NCBI RefSeq assembly: GCF_000621165.1
Contig: NZ_JHZA01000020.1
Span: 1-64,000, forward strand
Source of the DNA: Enterovibrio calviensis DSM 14347
Lineage (GTDB): Bacteria > Pseudomonadota > Gammaproteobacteria > Enterobacterales > Vibrionaceae
Reading direction: 5' to 3'
DNA length: 64,000 bases
A program made the position numbers and the translations under genes. The notes beneath the pieces were generated by a model that saw only the letters and a program-made list of their open reading frames with translations, was not told the DNA's origin and ran no database searches. Shown piece after piece: positions 31,520-41,286 of this stretch; the first letter of the stretch is position 1, and each line of letters begins with the position of its first letter.

Positions 31520-34084
31520 ATGTTAATCTTGCAAAACTATGTTGATCAGCAAATAGAGCGACTTGACGCCTTCAATCGAGTGAGATTGGAGCGCGCACGA
31601 AGCGCGATGCACTCTCAGGCCGTTAACGTCTTTAACGTATTGCCTGCCTTGCTGCACTTTAATCATCCTGCCGTTCCTGGCTATCTTGAGCGCAGCGTCG
31701 TTCATGGCATTTCTAGCTTCTCCCTTTCTGATACGCAACGCGACTTCGTGAATGACTGCGCGTTGGCATCGAACACATCAGCACCTGAAAAACCGCTTTC
31801 TCAAGATTTCCCGATTAAGGGTATGTTCTCCATGGGCAGCACTGCTTCTATGGGACAAAGCCTGAGCAGCGATCTTGATATTTGGGTTTGTGTGCAGCAG
31901 TGGGTGAGCGAAGAAGAGCGCGGCATGTTGGATGCGAAGTGCTCGTTGATTTCCGATTGGGCCATGGCACAAGGCGTCGAAGTGAACTTCTTCGTGATGT
32001 GTGAGCAGCGTTTCCGCCAAAATCTTGCGCAGGAAATGACGTCGGATAACTGTGGCTCAAGCCAACATTACCTTTTGCTAGACGAATTTTATCGCTCAGC
32101 CGTGCACTTGGCAGGTCAACAACTTCTTTGGTACTTGGTACCACCGGAGATGGAAAACTGCTATGAAGAGTACGTGGGTGAGCTGATTGCCAATGGGTCA
32201 CTTCGCCGTGACGATTGGGTCGACTTTGGCGGTTTACCATCGATCCCCGCCGAAGAGTATTTTGGCTCTAGCCTTTGGCAACTGTATAAAAGTATTGATT
32301 CACCTTATAAATCGGTACTCAAAGCCATTTTGTTGGAAGCGTATTCTTGGGAATACCCAGGTACCCAGCTTCTTAGTGTTGATGGCAAGCGTCGTTTCTT
32401 CTCCGGCATGCTGGACGTATACCAGTCCGATGCGTACTACCTTATGTTGGAGAAAGTTACCCGTTACCTAGAGCGTATTGACGATCATCGTCGTCTCGAT
32501 TTAGTGCGTCGCTGTTTCTACCTCAAAACCCACGAAAAACTCACTCGTGAACCAGGACCAGGCTCTGTGCCTTGGCGTCGCGAAGTATTGTGCGTTTTGA
32601 CGCGTGAGTGGGGGTGGACGCAGGATGATATCGCTCGTTTAGATAACCGTCGTAACTGGAAAGTAGAAGAAGTGAAGGTGGCCCACAATGAGCTGCTAGA
32701 AGCTTTGATGCTGAGTTATCGCAACCTTATTCGCTTTGCGCGTCGCAATGACATCACGTCGGCCATCAGCCCTGAAGATATCAGCATTCTGGCGCGTAAA
32801 CTTTATGCGGCCTTTGAAGTGTTGCCGGGTAAAGTAACCTTGCTCAATCCGCAACTTTCACCAGATTTGCATGAATCGGATTTGACCTTGATTCAGGTGC
32901 CAGATGGTCGCAATAACCCGCCAGGTTGGTACCTTTACAAACAATCACCTAAACCCGTAGACATTATTGGCCGTGCACCACTGGAGCATAACCGTTATTT
33001 GTCGAAGCTGGTGGCGTGGGCTTATTTCAATGGCATGTTGACCGAATCAACCTGTCTGCATTCTGTGGCGCGTACCAGCAACGTTGACATTGATAAGCTC
33101 TATCAGCTTGTCAGTGACATGCGAAACACCTTTACGGTGCGTCGACCACAACCGTCTCTGCAAGCGCTATCCAGCCCATGTGAAATTCGTAAACTGGCGT
33201 TGTTTATCAACCTTGAGCAAGACCCCACGTCTGAATTGAAGCAACCCTCAGTCCGATTCGATTTTAAAAACACCGATATCTTTAGTTACGGCACTGAGCA
33301 GCAATGCTTGGTGGGTAGTGTGGATTTGGTGTATCGCAATAGCTGGAACGAAGTGCGTACCCTGAACTTCAAGGGCGACAATGCGATGTTGGACGTGCTC
33401 AAAACCTTGTTGGGTAAAATGCACCAAGACGCCATTCCGCCTGAGTCGGTGGATGTGTTCTGTTATGCCGGAAAAATGCGCGGGCTGATCCGTAATCTGG
33501 TGTATCAACTGGTCGCTGAGTGTATCGACATGCGTTTGAAGCCGGTCGATCAGGAAAAACGTCGCCGCTTTAAAGCCATTCGTGTGGCGGATCAAACCTT
33601 CGGTTTGTTCTTTGAACGCCGCGGTGTGTCGGTTCAGAAGCTCGAAAACTCGGTGGACTTTTATCGCTCGATTTCGACTAACAAGATCAATGGTTCACCA
33701 TTGGTAGTGTTGGATAAAGAAGGTGAGGTACACCCGCCAGAAGTGGTGGATGCTTACGCGAGCGAAGGTCTGATCCAATTCTTCTTCGAAGATTGCAAAG
33801 AAGGGTTCAATATCTACGTGTTGGATGAAAACAACCGCGTAGAAATGTACCGACAGTGCAGTGGCGATAAAGAAGAAATGGTGCAAGGTGTGAATCGTTT
33901 CTACACCTCGTCACAAGAGAAAGTGAGTTTCAGCGGGCAAGCCGTTAACTTCAACCTTCCACAGTTTTACGACATTATTCATCAAGCAGATGGTCGTGCG
34001 CAGGTGATCCCTTATAAGAGTGATCGCCAGTGGCAACGCGGAGCAGACATGCGCAGTGAGCCTGCGCAGTTTGCCTCAAGATAG
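31520..34084 (+). CDS. cyaA: class I adenylate cyclase CyaA
   Basis: CyaA makes cAMP, the ligand of CRP. The 854-residue product matches E. coli CyaA (848) throughout. The N-terminal catalytic domain contains GSTASMGQSLSSDLDIWVC (nucleotidyltransferase GS and Asp-X-Asp, about residues 105-125) and LLLDEFYRSAVHLAG; the C-terminal regulatory half includes GSVDLVYRNSWNEVRTL and SEGLIQFFFED. It begins with ATG 31520, whereas E. coli uses a weak TTG, so translation may be less restricted. Followed by convergent cyaY. Confidence 0.97.
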   Translation: MLILQNYVDQQIERLDAFNRVRLERARSAMHSQAVNVFNVLPALLHFNHPAVPGYLERSVVHGISSFSLSDTQRDFVNDCALASNTSAPEKPLSQDFPIKGMFSMGSTASMGQSLSSDLDIWVCVQQWVSEEERGMLDAKCSLISDWAMAQGVEVNFFVMCEQRFRQNLAQEMTSDNCGSSQHYLLLDEFYRSAVHLAGQQLLWYLVPPEMENCYEEYVGELIANGSLRRDDWVDFGGLPSIPAEEYFGSSLWQLYKSIDSPYKSVLKAILLEAYSWEYPGTQLLSVDGKRRFFSGMLDVYQSDAYYLMLEKVTRYLERIDDHRRLDLVRRCFYLKTHEKLTREPGPGSVPWRREVLCVLTREWGWTQDDIARLDNRRNWKVEEVKVAHNELLEALMLSYRNLIRFARRNDITSAISPEDISILARKLYAAFEVLPGKVTLLNPQLSPDLHESDLTLIQVPDGRNNPPGWYLYKQSPKPVDIIGRAPLEHNRYLSKLVAWAYFNGMLTESTCLHSVARTSNVDIDKLYQLVSDMRNTFTVRRPQPSLQALSSPCEIRKLALFINLEQDPTSELKQPSVRFDFKNTDIFSYGTEQQCLVGSVDLVYRNSWNEVRTLNFKGDNAMLDVLKTLLGKMHQDAIPPESVDVFCYAGKMRGLIRNLVYQLVAECIDMRLKPVDQEKRRRFKAIRVADQTFGLFFERRGVSVQKLENSVDFYRSISTNKINGSPLVVLDKEGEVHPPEVVDAYASEGLIQFFFEDCKEGFNIYVLDENNRVEMYRQCSGDKEEMVQGVNRFYTSSQEKVSFSGQAVNFNLPQFYDIIHQADGRAQVIPYKSDRQWQRGADMRSEPAQFASR

Positions 34085-34108
34085 TCTTTTATGTCGCTGT
34101 TCGCCCAT

Positions 34109-34138
34109 GGCGATCAGCGACGTCTTCTCCTGATCGCC
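34109..34138. other. hairpin between cyaA and cyaY
   Basis: Perfect 9-bp inverted repeat GGCGATCAG / CTGATCGCC with a 12-base loop, 24 bases beyond the cyaA stop and 46 before the cyaY stop. It lacks a T run, so it is not a classical terminator but may stabilise or end the convergent transcripts. Confidence 0.5.
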
Positions 34139-34184
34139 TCTGCGCATAGTGTTTGTTTCTTCGAGTGACGTAGCCAGACCGGAC

Positions 34185-34496
34185 TTACCAATTCACCGCT
34201 TCGCCTGCGTGCTTGCTGCACTCTTGTTTCACCATGTCGCTAAATTCAATCTCTGTTTTGCTACATAGCCATTTGCCGTCTTTGTAGCCAAAGTGAAAGC
34301 CACCTGATTTTGATGCCAACCAAATTTCTGACATCGGCTCCTGACGGTTAATGATGATTTGACTGCGGTCTTCGAAATCCAGCGTCAAGACATTCCCAGA
34401 TGTCTCGTAATCGATATCCGCACCACATTCATCGATGCCTTCTTCGATGGCCATCCATTCTGCGTCGACAAGATCGTGGTATTCGCTTGCGTTCAT
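34185..34496 (-). CDS. cyaY: frataxin-like iron-sulfur protein CyaY
   Basis: CyaY is the bacterial frataxin that binds iron and modulates cysteine desulfurase IscS. The 103-residue product (E. coli 106) has the acidic first helix MNASEYHDLVDAEWMAIEEGIDE, the strand VLTLDFEDRSQIIINRQEP and EIWLASKSGGFHF. As in E. coli it sits convergent to cyaA and divergent from lptM-lysA-dapF. Confidence 0.96.
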   Translation of the reverse strand: MNASEYHDLVDAEWMAIEEGIDECGADIDYETSGNVLTLDFEDRSQIIINRQEPMSEIWLASKSGGFHFGYKDGKWLCSKTEIEFSDMVKQECSKHAGEAVNW

Positions 34497-34570
34497 TGTA
34501 TTCCGTCCTATTGCTTTTCAGTGTGTTGATGCGATTATAGAGGTCATTAACTTTTGGATCACTGGCATAA

Positions 34571-34741
34571 ATGATGCGAACAACCCTGAAACTTGCTGTG
34601 CTAGCAGCATTTACCCTGCTGTCGGCATGTGGTCAGCAAGGACCTCTTTATTTTCCCGAAGACGCGCCAGCGCAAAATGGTGCGCCGATCGAATCGGAAA
34701 ACACACAGGATACGCAAGCTCAGGGCGTTGATCAGCCATAA
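34571..34741 (+). CDS. lptM: LPS-assembly lipoprotein LptM (YifL)
   Basis: Small lipoprotein that helps mature LptD in the LPS translocon. The 56-residue frame (ATG 34571; ATG 34574 also possible) has a signal peptide ending in the lipobox LLSAC, lipidated Cys about residue 20, then the family signature GQQGPLYFPED and a disordered polar tail. It lies between cyaY and lysA just as yifL does in E. coli. The stop is 24 bases before lysA. Confidence 0.88.
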   Translation: MMRTTLKLAVLAAFTLLSACGQQGPLYFPEDAPAQNGAPIESENTQDTQAQGVDQP

Positions 34742-34765
34742 TATATCGAACAGGGAAGGACAACG

Positions 34766-36019
34766 TTGGATTACTTCAATTATCAGGATGACGGACAGCT
34801 TTGGGCTGAAGAGTTGCCATTGGCGCAATTGGCTGAAACCTATGGCACACCGCTATATGTTTATTCGCGCGCGACATTAGAACGCCACTGGCATGCGTTC
34901 AATAACGCAGTGGGTGATCATCCGCATTTGATTTGTTATGCCGTGAAGGCAAACAGCAACTTGGGTGTACTCAATGTACTTGCTCGCCTTGGCTCTGGTT
35001 TTGACATCGTGTCACAAGGTGAACTTGAGCGTGTGTTAGCCGCAGGTGGCGATCCAGCAAAAGTGGTATTCTCCGGCGTGGCTAAAACAGCGGATGAAAT
35101 GGCGCGTGCGTTGTCGTTAGGTATTAAGTGTTTCAACGTGGAATCGGAAGCTGAACTGGACCGACTCAACCAAGTTGCGGGTGAGTTAGGCAAAGTGGCA
35201 CCAGTGAGTTTGCGTATCAACCCTGATGTGGATGCGAAAACTCATCCATATATTTCCACCGGCTTAAAAGAAAACAAGTTCGGTATCGCGTTTGACCGTG
35301 CCCGTGAGGTTTACCATTACGCGCATAGCCTGCCACACTTAGCGATTCATGGTATCGATTGTCATATCGGCTCACAGTTGACCGATTTGGCACCGTTTAT
35401 TGAATCGACGGATCGCCTATTGGCGTTGATCGATGCGCTACGTGCCGATGGCATTCAGATCAAACACCTTGATGTGGGTGGAGGTTTGGGCGTGACGTAT
35501 CACGATGAAAAACCGCCTCAGCCATCTGAATATGCGAAAGCACTGCTAGACCGTTTGGGGAATCATCAAGATATCGAGTTGGTGTTTGAGCCAGGTCGAG
35601 CAATTGCGGCCAATGCTGGAGTCTTGCTGACCAAAGTGGAGTTCCTCAAACACAACGCAGAAAAGAATTTCGCTATTATTGATGCGGCAATGAACGATCT
35701 TATTCGTCCTGCTTTGTATCAAGCGTGGCAAGACATCGTGCCGCTTCGCCCTCGTGACGGAGAAGCAAAGACATATGATCTTGTTGGCCCTGTTTGTGAA
35801 ACCGGTGATTACCTTGGTAAAGATCGCGCGCTGGTTCTGGAAGCGGGTGATTTGCTGGCGGTCCGTTCGTCAGGTGCATACGGTTTTGTGATGTCATCCA
35901 ACTACAACACGCGTCGTCGCGCAGCAGAAGTGATCGTTGACGGTGAAACGGCCCATCTGGTTCGTCAGAGAGAGCCTCTAGAGTCACTGTGGCAGTTAGA
36001 ACAGGTTTTGCCTGAATAA
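34766..36019 (+). CDS. lysA: diaminopimelate decarboxylase LysA
   Basis: PLP enzyme performing the last step of lysine synthesis from meso-diaminopimelate. The 417-residue fold-type III protein shows the PLP lysine in CYAVKANSN, the HIGSQL loop, GGGLGVTY, EPGRAIAANAG and CETGDYLG with the catalytic Cys. The start is TTG 34766 (MDYFNYQDDG) with GGAAGGA 5 bases upstream. It forms lptM-lysA-dapF-DUF484-xerC-yigB with the following genes; dapF makes its substrate. Confidence 0.96.
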   Translation: MDYFNYQDDGQLWAEELPLAQLAETYGTPLYVYSRATLERHWHAFNNAVGDHPHLICYAVKANSNLGVLNVLARLGSGFDIVSQGELERVLAAGGDPAKVVFSGVAKTADEMARALSLGIKCFNVESEAELDRLNQVAGELGKVAPVSLRINPDVDAKTHPYISTGLKENKFGIAFDRAREVYHYAHSLPHLAIHGIDCHIGSQLTDLAPFIESTDRLLALIDALRADGIQIKHLDVGGGLGVTYHDEKPPQPSEYAKALLDRLGNHQDIELVFEPGRAIAANAGVLLTKVEFLKHNAEKNFAIIDAAMNDLIRPALYQAWQDIVPLRPRDGEAKTYDLVGPVCETGDYLGKDRALVLEAGDLLAVRSSGAYGFVMSSNYNTRRRAAEVIVDGETAHLVRQREPLESLWQLEQVLPE

Positions 36020-36028
36020 AGGAACCGG

Positions 36029-36859
36029 ATGCAGATACAATTTTCGAAAATGCATGGTCTCGGCAACGACTTTATGGTGGTTGATTGCGTGACGCAGAAT
36101 GCGTATTTCTCCCCGGATATGATTCGTCGTTTGGCGGACAGAAACACGGGTGTGGGTTTTGATCAGCTCTTGGTGGTCGAGCCCCCCTATGATCCAGAAA
36201 GTGATTTTCACTACCGAATTTTTAATGCAGACAGCAGTGAAGTTGAGCAGTGCGGCAATGGTGCGCGCTGCTTTGCCCGTTTTGTCCGTATGAAAGGGCT
36301 GACCAACAAGCATCAAATTCATGTCAGCACCAAATCGGGAAAAATGGTGCTCAATATTGATAGTGACGATGGCGTTACCGTCAATATGGGTGAGCCTATC
36401 TGGGAACCCTCTAAAATTCCATTTCGCGCAAATGCGGAAGAAAAAACCTATATTTTACGTGTAGAAGACACCACCTTGTTTGTTGGCGCAGTCAGCATGG
36501 GTAATCCGCATTGCGTGACCGTGGTTGACGATATTGATACTGCGCCTGTGGAAGCGCTGGGCCCGTTCGTGGAATCCCATGAGCGTTTTCCTGAGCGTGT
36601 GAATGCAGGCTTTATGCAAGTCGTATCGCGCAGCGAAATTCGTTTGCGTGTTTATGAACGCGGCGCTGGCGAAACGCAAGCGTGTGGCAGTGGGGCTTGC
36701 GCCGCTGTTGCTGTGGGTATCATGCAAGGCTTGCTTGACGAGTCTGTGCACGTGCAATTGCCAGGCGGTAATCTTCACATTCGCTGGCGTGGGCCGGGTC
36801 ATCCTTTGTATATGACTGGCCCAACTTCACATGTTTATGATGGACAAATAACAGTATGA
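36029..36859 (+). CDS. dapF: diaminopimelate epimerase DapF
   Basis: DapF converts LL- to meso-diaminopimelate for lysine and peptidoglycan. The 276-residue product begins [15 protein letters not shown] and carries both catalytic cysteines, one in EQCGNGARC (about residue 73) and one in [10 protein letters not shown] (about residue 219). Its stop overlaps the next gene by 4 bases. Confidence 0.97.
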   Translation: MQIQFSKMHGLGNDFMVVDCVTQNAYFSPDMIRRLADRNTGVGFDQLLVVEPPYDPESDFHYRIFNADSSEVEQCGNGARCFARFVRMKGLTNKHQIHVSTKSGKMVLNIDSDDGVTVNMGEPIWEPSKIPFRANAEEKTYILRVEDTTLFVGAVSMGNPHCVTVVDDIDTAPVEALGPFVESHERFPERVNAGFMQVVSRSEIRLRVYERGAGETQACGSGACAAVAVGIMQGLLDESVHVQLPGGNLHIRWRGPGHPLYMTGPTSHVYDGQITV

Positions 36860-37530
36860 CGGAGCTTTCCAAGCTCGAAGGGCCACAGGCGAAAGCACTG
36901 ACTGAAGAAGCTGTGGCCAGCTATTTGAAAGACCATTCAGATTTCTTTCTTCGCCAGCCTGAGTTGCTGGCGCAGCTTCGTATTTCTCACGCTGAGCGTG
37001 GCACAGTCTCTTTGGTTGAAATTCAGCTTGGTCGTTTACGCGATCGCGTGGCGGAATTAGAAGAAGACATCACGCAGTTGATGAGTATTGCCGCAGGAAA
37101 TGAAAACCTGTTCAGGGCTTTTTCGCAAACTCACAAAGCCTTGTTTGCCGCCAACAAAGAACAAGACATTCACCAAGCACTGCGAGTGCTAGCGACGGCA
37201 TTGCAGCTGTCAGCTAGCCTGCGCTTTTATGACATTGGCCACCATGCGCTGAATAAAAAGAGTGTCGATAGCGTCAAAGCGGCGCATTTTTGTGGTCAGC
37301 GGGTTTACCTTGGTCGTTTGCGAAAAGCCGAAGGCGAGCAGTTTGTGAGCCAAGCGCCTGAACTCGGCTCGTACGCATTGGTTCCCGTGTTTGCGGGCAA
37401 AGAAATTGGCTTCTTGTCGTTTGCGAGTAAAGACGGCGGGCATTTTCAGCCAAGCATGGACACCTTGTTTGTCGAGCAAATCGCCGAGCACATCGGCATA
37501 CTGCTCAACAAGTGGCAGGATGACGAATGA
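36856..37530 (+). CDS. DUF484 protein (YigA family)
   Basis: A 224-residue DUF484 (GAF-like) protein, found almost always between dapF and xerC in gammaproteobacteria. It starts with a helical region containing [22 protein letters not shown], typical of the family, then a short coiled coil ([13 protein letters not shown]) and a GAF-like C-terminal domain. Biochemical role unknown. Overlaps both neighbours by 4 bases, pointing to tight coupling with dapF and xerC. Confidence 0.9.
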   Translation: MTELSKLEGPQAKALTEEAVASYLKDHSDFFLRQPELLAQLRISHAERGTVSLVEIQLGRLRDRVAELEEDITQLMSIAAGNENLFRAFSQTHKALFAANKEQDIHQALRVLATALQLSASLRFYDIGHHALNKKSVDSVKAAHFCGQRVYLGRLRKAEGEQFVSQAPELGSYALVPVFAGKEIGFLSFASKDGGHFQPSMDTLFVEQIAEHIGILLNKWQDDE

Positions 37531-38444
37531 GTCTGCTCTCGTCGATGGAAAAACCGTTGGCGCGATTTTTTGACTACATGATCCGTGAGCGAGGTTTGAG
37601 CCGCTATACCGAATCAAACTATCGTCAACAACTCACTGCCTGCGCTACATTCTTGCAAACATCTGGCGTGACCCAATGGCAAGACGTCGATGCCGGTTGG
37701 GTGCGTCAAATCGCCTCTCAAGCCAAACGTGAACGCTTAAAGCCGGGCAGCATTGCGCTTCGTTTGTCAGCACTTCGTAGTTTCTTTGATTTTCTGGTGG
37801 CAGATGGCGTTTTGGGAGCGAATCCGGCCAAAGGCGTGGCTGCGCCCAAGCAAGGCCGCACGTTACCGAAAAATCTCGATGTCGATGAAATCAACCAGCT
37901 GCTTTCTGTGGATACTGATGATGACCCTTTGGCGGTCAGAGATCGCGCCATGATGGAGTTGATGTACGGTGCTGGTTTGCGTTTGTCTGAACTGATTGGC
38001 CTCAATCTTCGTGATGTTGCTGTGCGAAAAGGCGACTTGCGAGTGATAGGTAAGGGCGACAAAGAGCGCGTAGTACCGTTTACTGGTATGGCGAAAGAGT
38101 GGCTGATCAACTGGATAAAAGTACGTAATCTTCTGCTCAAAGGGCCTGAAGAGGCGTTATTTATCTCCAAGTTGGGAAACCGTATCTCTCCGCGTAGCGT
38201 ACAAAAACGTATGGCAGAATGGGGACAAAAACAGGCGGTAAACAGTCATATCAATCCGCACAAACTCAGGCATAGCTTCGCGACCCACATGCTGGAATCG
38301 TCCGGCGATTTGCGTGCGGTGCAAGAATTGTTAGGTCATGCTGACTTGTCGACAACGCAAGTGTATACCCACCTCGACTTCCAGCACCTTGCCAAGGTGT
38401 ATGATGCCGCCCATCCACGGGCACGAAAGCGCAAGAGTGATTAG
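37527..38444 (+). CDS. xerC: tyrosine recombinase XerC
   Basis: XerC resolves chromosome dimers at dif together with XerD and FtsK. The 305-residue product has the SAM-like core-binding N-terminus and a complete catalytic set: Arg152 (GLRLSEL), Lys176 (GKGDKERVV), His245-X2-Arg248 (HKLRHSF), His271 (GHADLSTTQ) and nucleophile Tyr280 (VYTHLD). Genome position downstream of dapF and DUF484 is the E. coli order, which separates it from XerD and from phage integrases. Confidence 0.97.
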   Translation: MSLLSSMEKPLARFFDYMIRERGLSRYTESNYRQQLTACATFLQTSGVTQWQDVDAGWVRQIASQAKRERLKPGSIALRLSALRSFFDFLVADGVLGANPAKGVAAPKQGRTLPKNLDVDEINQLLSVDTDDDPLAVRDRAMMELMYGAGLRLSELIGLNLRDVAVRKGDLRVIGKGDKERVVPFTGMAKEWLINWIKVRNLLLKGPEEALFISKLGNRISPRSVQKRMAEWGQKQAVNSHINPHKLRHSFATHMLESSGDLRAVQELLGHADLSTTQVYTHLDFQHLAKVYDAAHPRARKRKSD

Positions 38445-38488
38445 CACAGCGGGCTGATCCCGCTCACTGACGATGAAAAGGAACGAAC

Positions 38489-39214
38489 ATGAAGTTTTAT
38501 CGTAGATGGGAAGCGGTGAGCGCGTTGACCTTTGATTTGGACGATACCCTTTACGACAATCGCGTCGTGATCGTTCGCGCCGAGCAAAAGTTACTGGATT
38601 GGTTAGAAGAGCACTGTGCGCCCATGGCGGCATTTAGCTGGTCTCAATGGCAAGAGATGCGACAGCAAGTGCTCGATAACGACGGGCGCTTGAAAGGGTT
38701 TGTCACCGACATCCGACGCGCGCAGATCCGCCTTGCCGCGAGTCGTTGTGGTCTCAGTGATAGCGCAGGTAAGCAACTGGCGAATGACGGAGTGGATTTC
38801 TTCTTGATGGAGCGCAGCAATTTTGTGGTTCCAGATGAAGCCGTTGAAACCTTGTCGATGCTGTCGGCGCGTTATCCCTTGGTGGCAATCACCAACGGCA
38901 ATGTGGACTGTGACAGATTGGGGCTGACCCCTTACTTTCAAGGAATCCTTCAAGCAGGCCCTGATGGATTAGCCAAGCCTGATCCCGCCCTATTTATCAA
39001 AGCCAAAAACCTTTTAGGACAAGCCCCATCGGGGATTCTGCATGTCGGTGATCATCTAAAAACGGATGTGCGCGGCGCGAAATTGGCGGGTTTTAAAGCG
39101 TGTTGGTTCAATGATACGCAACAGCCGCTGACAGCGCAGCGGCATGCTTCGTTATTACCGGATGTGGAAATCTCCCACCTGAGTCAACTTCTGACTCTTA
39201 CCCGCGCTGTTTAA
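38489..39214 (+). CDS. yigB: HAD-family phosphatase YigB
   Basis: YigB is a HAD hydrolase that dephosphorylates 5-amino-6-(5-phosphoribitylamino)uracil in riboflavin synthesis in E. coli. The 241-residue product has HAD motif I FDLDDTLYDN (nucleophile and acid Asp), motif II VAITNGN, and the later GDHLKTDVRGAKLAG acidic motif. Fifth in the lysA-dapF-DUF484-xerC-yigB run. Its 3' end overlaps the convergent doxX gene by 17 bases. Confidence 0.93.
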   Translation: MKFYRRWEAVSALTFDLDDTLYDNRVVIVRAEQKLLDWLEEHCAPMAAFSWSQWQEMRQQVLDNDGRLKGFVTDIRRAQIRLAASRCGLSDSAGKQLANDGVDFFLMERSNFVVPDEAVETLSMLSARYPLVAITNGNVDCDRLGLTPYFQGILQAGPDGLAKPDPALFIKAKNLLGQAPSGILHVGDHLKTDVRGAKLAGFKACWFNDTQQPLTAQRHASLLPDVEISHLSQLLTLTRAV

Positions 39215-39635
39215 GTTTATTGTCGATAGCGAGTAAGCCTGGTCCCCAAATCATGGTGGCGAGAATCATCACACCCCACATTTGGTGGTCAAAGAATCCT
39301 TTATCCCAAAGTGCAGGGTAAGACACCACCGCCACGATATTGAACACAAACAAGGCAAGCGCCGCGGGGCGAGTGAGCAAACCTAATACCAAGAATACTG
39401 GCAAGATAAGCTCTGCGGCTGTTCCTAGGTATGCGGCCATTTCCCAAGGTAAAACGGGCACCTGATATTCATATTCAAACAAATAGAGAGTGCTATCCCA
39501 GCTCGCTATTTTGGTTTGTCCCGCTCGGAAAAAGACCCACGCAACCCATAATCGGCTTAGCAGCAGCAACGCTGGCGCTAGGGGCTTTAGCGCAGATTCA
39601 AAAATATTATCCAGTTTGGTAATCAAAGAAAGCAT
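39198..39635 (-). CDS. DoxX-family membrane protein of the bufferin operon
   Basis: A 145-residue DoxX family protein with four hydrophobic segments and the RLWVAWVFFRAGQTKIASWD signature. DoxX proteins are often the last gene of DUF2282/DUF692/DUF2063 clusters (HvfD/BufD-like), where a redox or membrane role is suspected. ATG 39635 is preferred (AAGGA 8 bases upstream) over an in-frame TTG at 39641. It is 12 bases after the DUF2063 gene, same strand, so part of the operon. Confidence 0.9.
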   Translation of the reverse strand: MLSLITKLDNIFESALKPLAPALLLLSRLWVAWVFFRAGQTKIASWDSTLYLFEYEYQVPVLPWEMAAYLGTAAELILPVFLVLGLLTRPAALALFVFNIVAVVSYPALWDKGFFDHQMWGVMILATMIWGPGLLAIDNKLKQRG

Positions 39636-39652
39636 ACGCAATATCCTTTTTC

Positions 39653-40408
39653 TTATGGCGTGCGAGTAAGGTTGAAGTCGGTAAAGACGCCGCGCTGCAT
39701 GGCGCTGGCAATATGTTGCAACTGCTCTGGGGCAATATCGCTAAATGGCGAGTGTGCGCAGGCGTCAATCAAACCTGCCTCAAAGATATCTAGCGCGATC
39801 ACGGTGAGCGTGTCGTGCCTGAGATGTATGAGCACAGATTCTGCAGAATTAAGGTCGATAGATTGAAGTTGCGCCTCATCTTGGCGCGTCACGGCATCCC
39901 AAATCTGACTGATGGCAAAATCACTTTGAATAATTTTGGCAGCCGGTGAGACATGCAGATGGATATCGCCAAACTCTTCTGGCGAAACCAGCGCGAGGGC
40001 TTCAACGGGAAATGGTTCGGGTGACACAACCGCCCGGTTCACGGTTTGAATATGCCACTCCAATGTCGCCATATCCGCCAAATAGGGAACGGCTTCAATA
40101 ATGTTTGGGATCGAAGCAATGGTGTCATTGAATCCCTCGCCGTAACGATCGACGCAGGCATCCTTCATCGGTGTGTTCAGCACATGTTGCCGTGCTATCG
40201 CATCAAAGCAGACATCCCCGACGAGTGCTTTGACCACGGGGTAAACCACGGCGAGGCATTCACTCAGTGTCATCACAAAGTTATTGCGATAGACCTGAAG
40301 CAGGGCGTCCGGTGAGGTGGCGCCATGCTCCACGGGTAAATCGTGGGGCTGGTAATGCAAGGCATCACCAAACTGGCGCTGTAAGGCCGCAAGGTTAGGC
40401 GATGTCAT
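39653..40408 (-). CDS. DUF2063 bufferin-maturation partner (BufC/HvfC)
   Basis: A 251-residue protein with the DUF2063 N-terminal domain (LQRQFGDALHYQ...LLQVYRNNFVMTLSECLAVVYPVVKALVG). In bufferin systems this protein binds the precursor peptide and presents it to the DUF692/MNIO enzyme. Its start overlaps the upstream enzyme gene by 4 bases (ATGA), indicating coupled translation and a stoichiometric complex. No catalytic site expected. Family function is established for homologues; for this protein it is inference. Confidence 0.88.
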   Translation of the reverse strand: MTSPNLAALQRQFGDALHYQPHDLPVEHGATSPDALLQVYRNNFVMTLSECLAVVYPVVKALVGDVCFDAIARQHVLNTPMKDACVDRYGEGFNDTIASIPNIIEAVPYLADMATLEWHIQTVNRAVVSPEPFPVEALALVSPEEFGDIHLHVSPAAKIIQSDFAISQIWDAVTRQDEAQLQSIDLNSAESVLIHLRHDTLTVIALDIFEAGLIDACAHSPFSDIAPEQLQHIASAMQRGVFTDFNLTRTP

Positions 40409-41262
40409 GATGCCACCCCACTGAGTGTGCTGGGGGATAGCGCAGTGAGAATATCATGGGCTTTTTTTGCCTCCGCGAGGAGAACCTCGGGGGCGGGAAT
40501 ATCCGTGTCCCATTCAATCAAGGTATGTCGCGGCCCGTGAGCGGCTATCCACGCACGATAGAGTGCCCACACAGGCTCAGAAACCGGTTGGCTGTGAGTA
40601 TCAATCCAGATCTCGCCTTCAGGCAACGGGTTCACCGTGTAGCCAGCTAGATGGATTTCTTTCACCTTGTCAGGGTCAATAGCAGCCAAATATTGTTGTG
40701 CGTCAAAGCCATGGTTAAAGGCACTGACATGCACGTTATTGAGGTCGAGCAGCAAGTCGCAGCCTGTCCGCTGTGACACTTCGGCCAAAAATTCCCATTC
40801 AGGAATGGTGGAGTGACTGAAACTCAAATAGCTTGAAGGGTTCTCAACCAGCATCTGTCGACCAAGATACTCTTGTGTGGTATCGACATTGGCGCAAAAC
40901 ACCTCAAGGGCTTCCTCGGTATAAGGAAGAGGGAGCAAATCATTGAAGTACTGGCCGTTAACCGAACTCCAACTTAAGTGATCGGAAACAAAGAGCGGAT
41001 CGATCGCATCAATCAGTCGCTTTAGACGACGTAAATGCTCGCGATTGATGGGGTCGGTTGACCCCAAAGACAAACCCACCCCGTGACAACTAATGGCATA
41101 TTGATGACGCAGGGAGTGCAATGTCTCAAACGCAGCAGAATCAGGCTGGAAAAAGTTTTCACTGTGTACTTCTAACCATCCTATATCCGGAGTCTGATTA
41201 ATGAAGTGTTCGTGATGTGGATGCCTAAGCCCCACGCCAACCCATGGTGAAAACTTATCCAT
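40405..41262 (-). CDS. DUF692/MNIO iron oxidase that matures the bufferin (BufB/HvfB)
   Basis: MNIO enzymes are TIM-barrel, multinuclear non-heme iron oxidases that turn cysteines of RiPP precursors into heterocycles such as 5-thiooxazoles. The 285-residue product begins GVGLRHPHHEHF and has the iron-ligand pattern of the family: WLEVHSENFF, ISCHGVGLSLG, SDHLSWS, LVENPSSYL, DLLLDLNNVHVSAFNHG, EIHLAGY and DTHSQPV. Precursor gene directly upstream, partner directly downstream. Substrate assignment is from context. Confidence 0.92.
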   Translation of the reverse strand: MDKFSPWVGVGLRHPHHEHFINQTPDIGWLEVHSENFFQPDSAAFETLHSLRHQYAISCHGVGLSLGSTDPINREHLRRLKRLIDAIDPLFVSDHLSWSSVNGQYFNDLLPLPYTEEALEVFCANVDTTQEYLGRQMLVENPSSYLSFSHSTIPEWEFLAEVSQRTGCDLLLDLNNVHVSAFNHGFDAQQYLAAIDPDKVKEIHLAGYTVNPLPEGEIWIDTHSQPVSEPVWALYRAWIAAHGPRHTLIEWDTDIPAPEVLLAEAKKAHDILTALSPSTLSGVAS

Positions 41263-41286
41263 GCCTAATCCCTTTGCTCTCGTCGA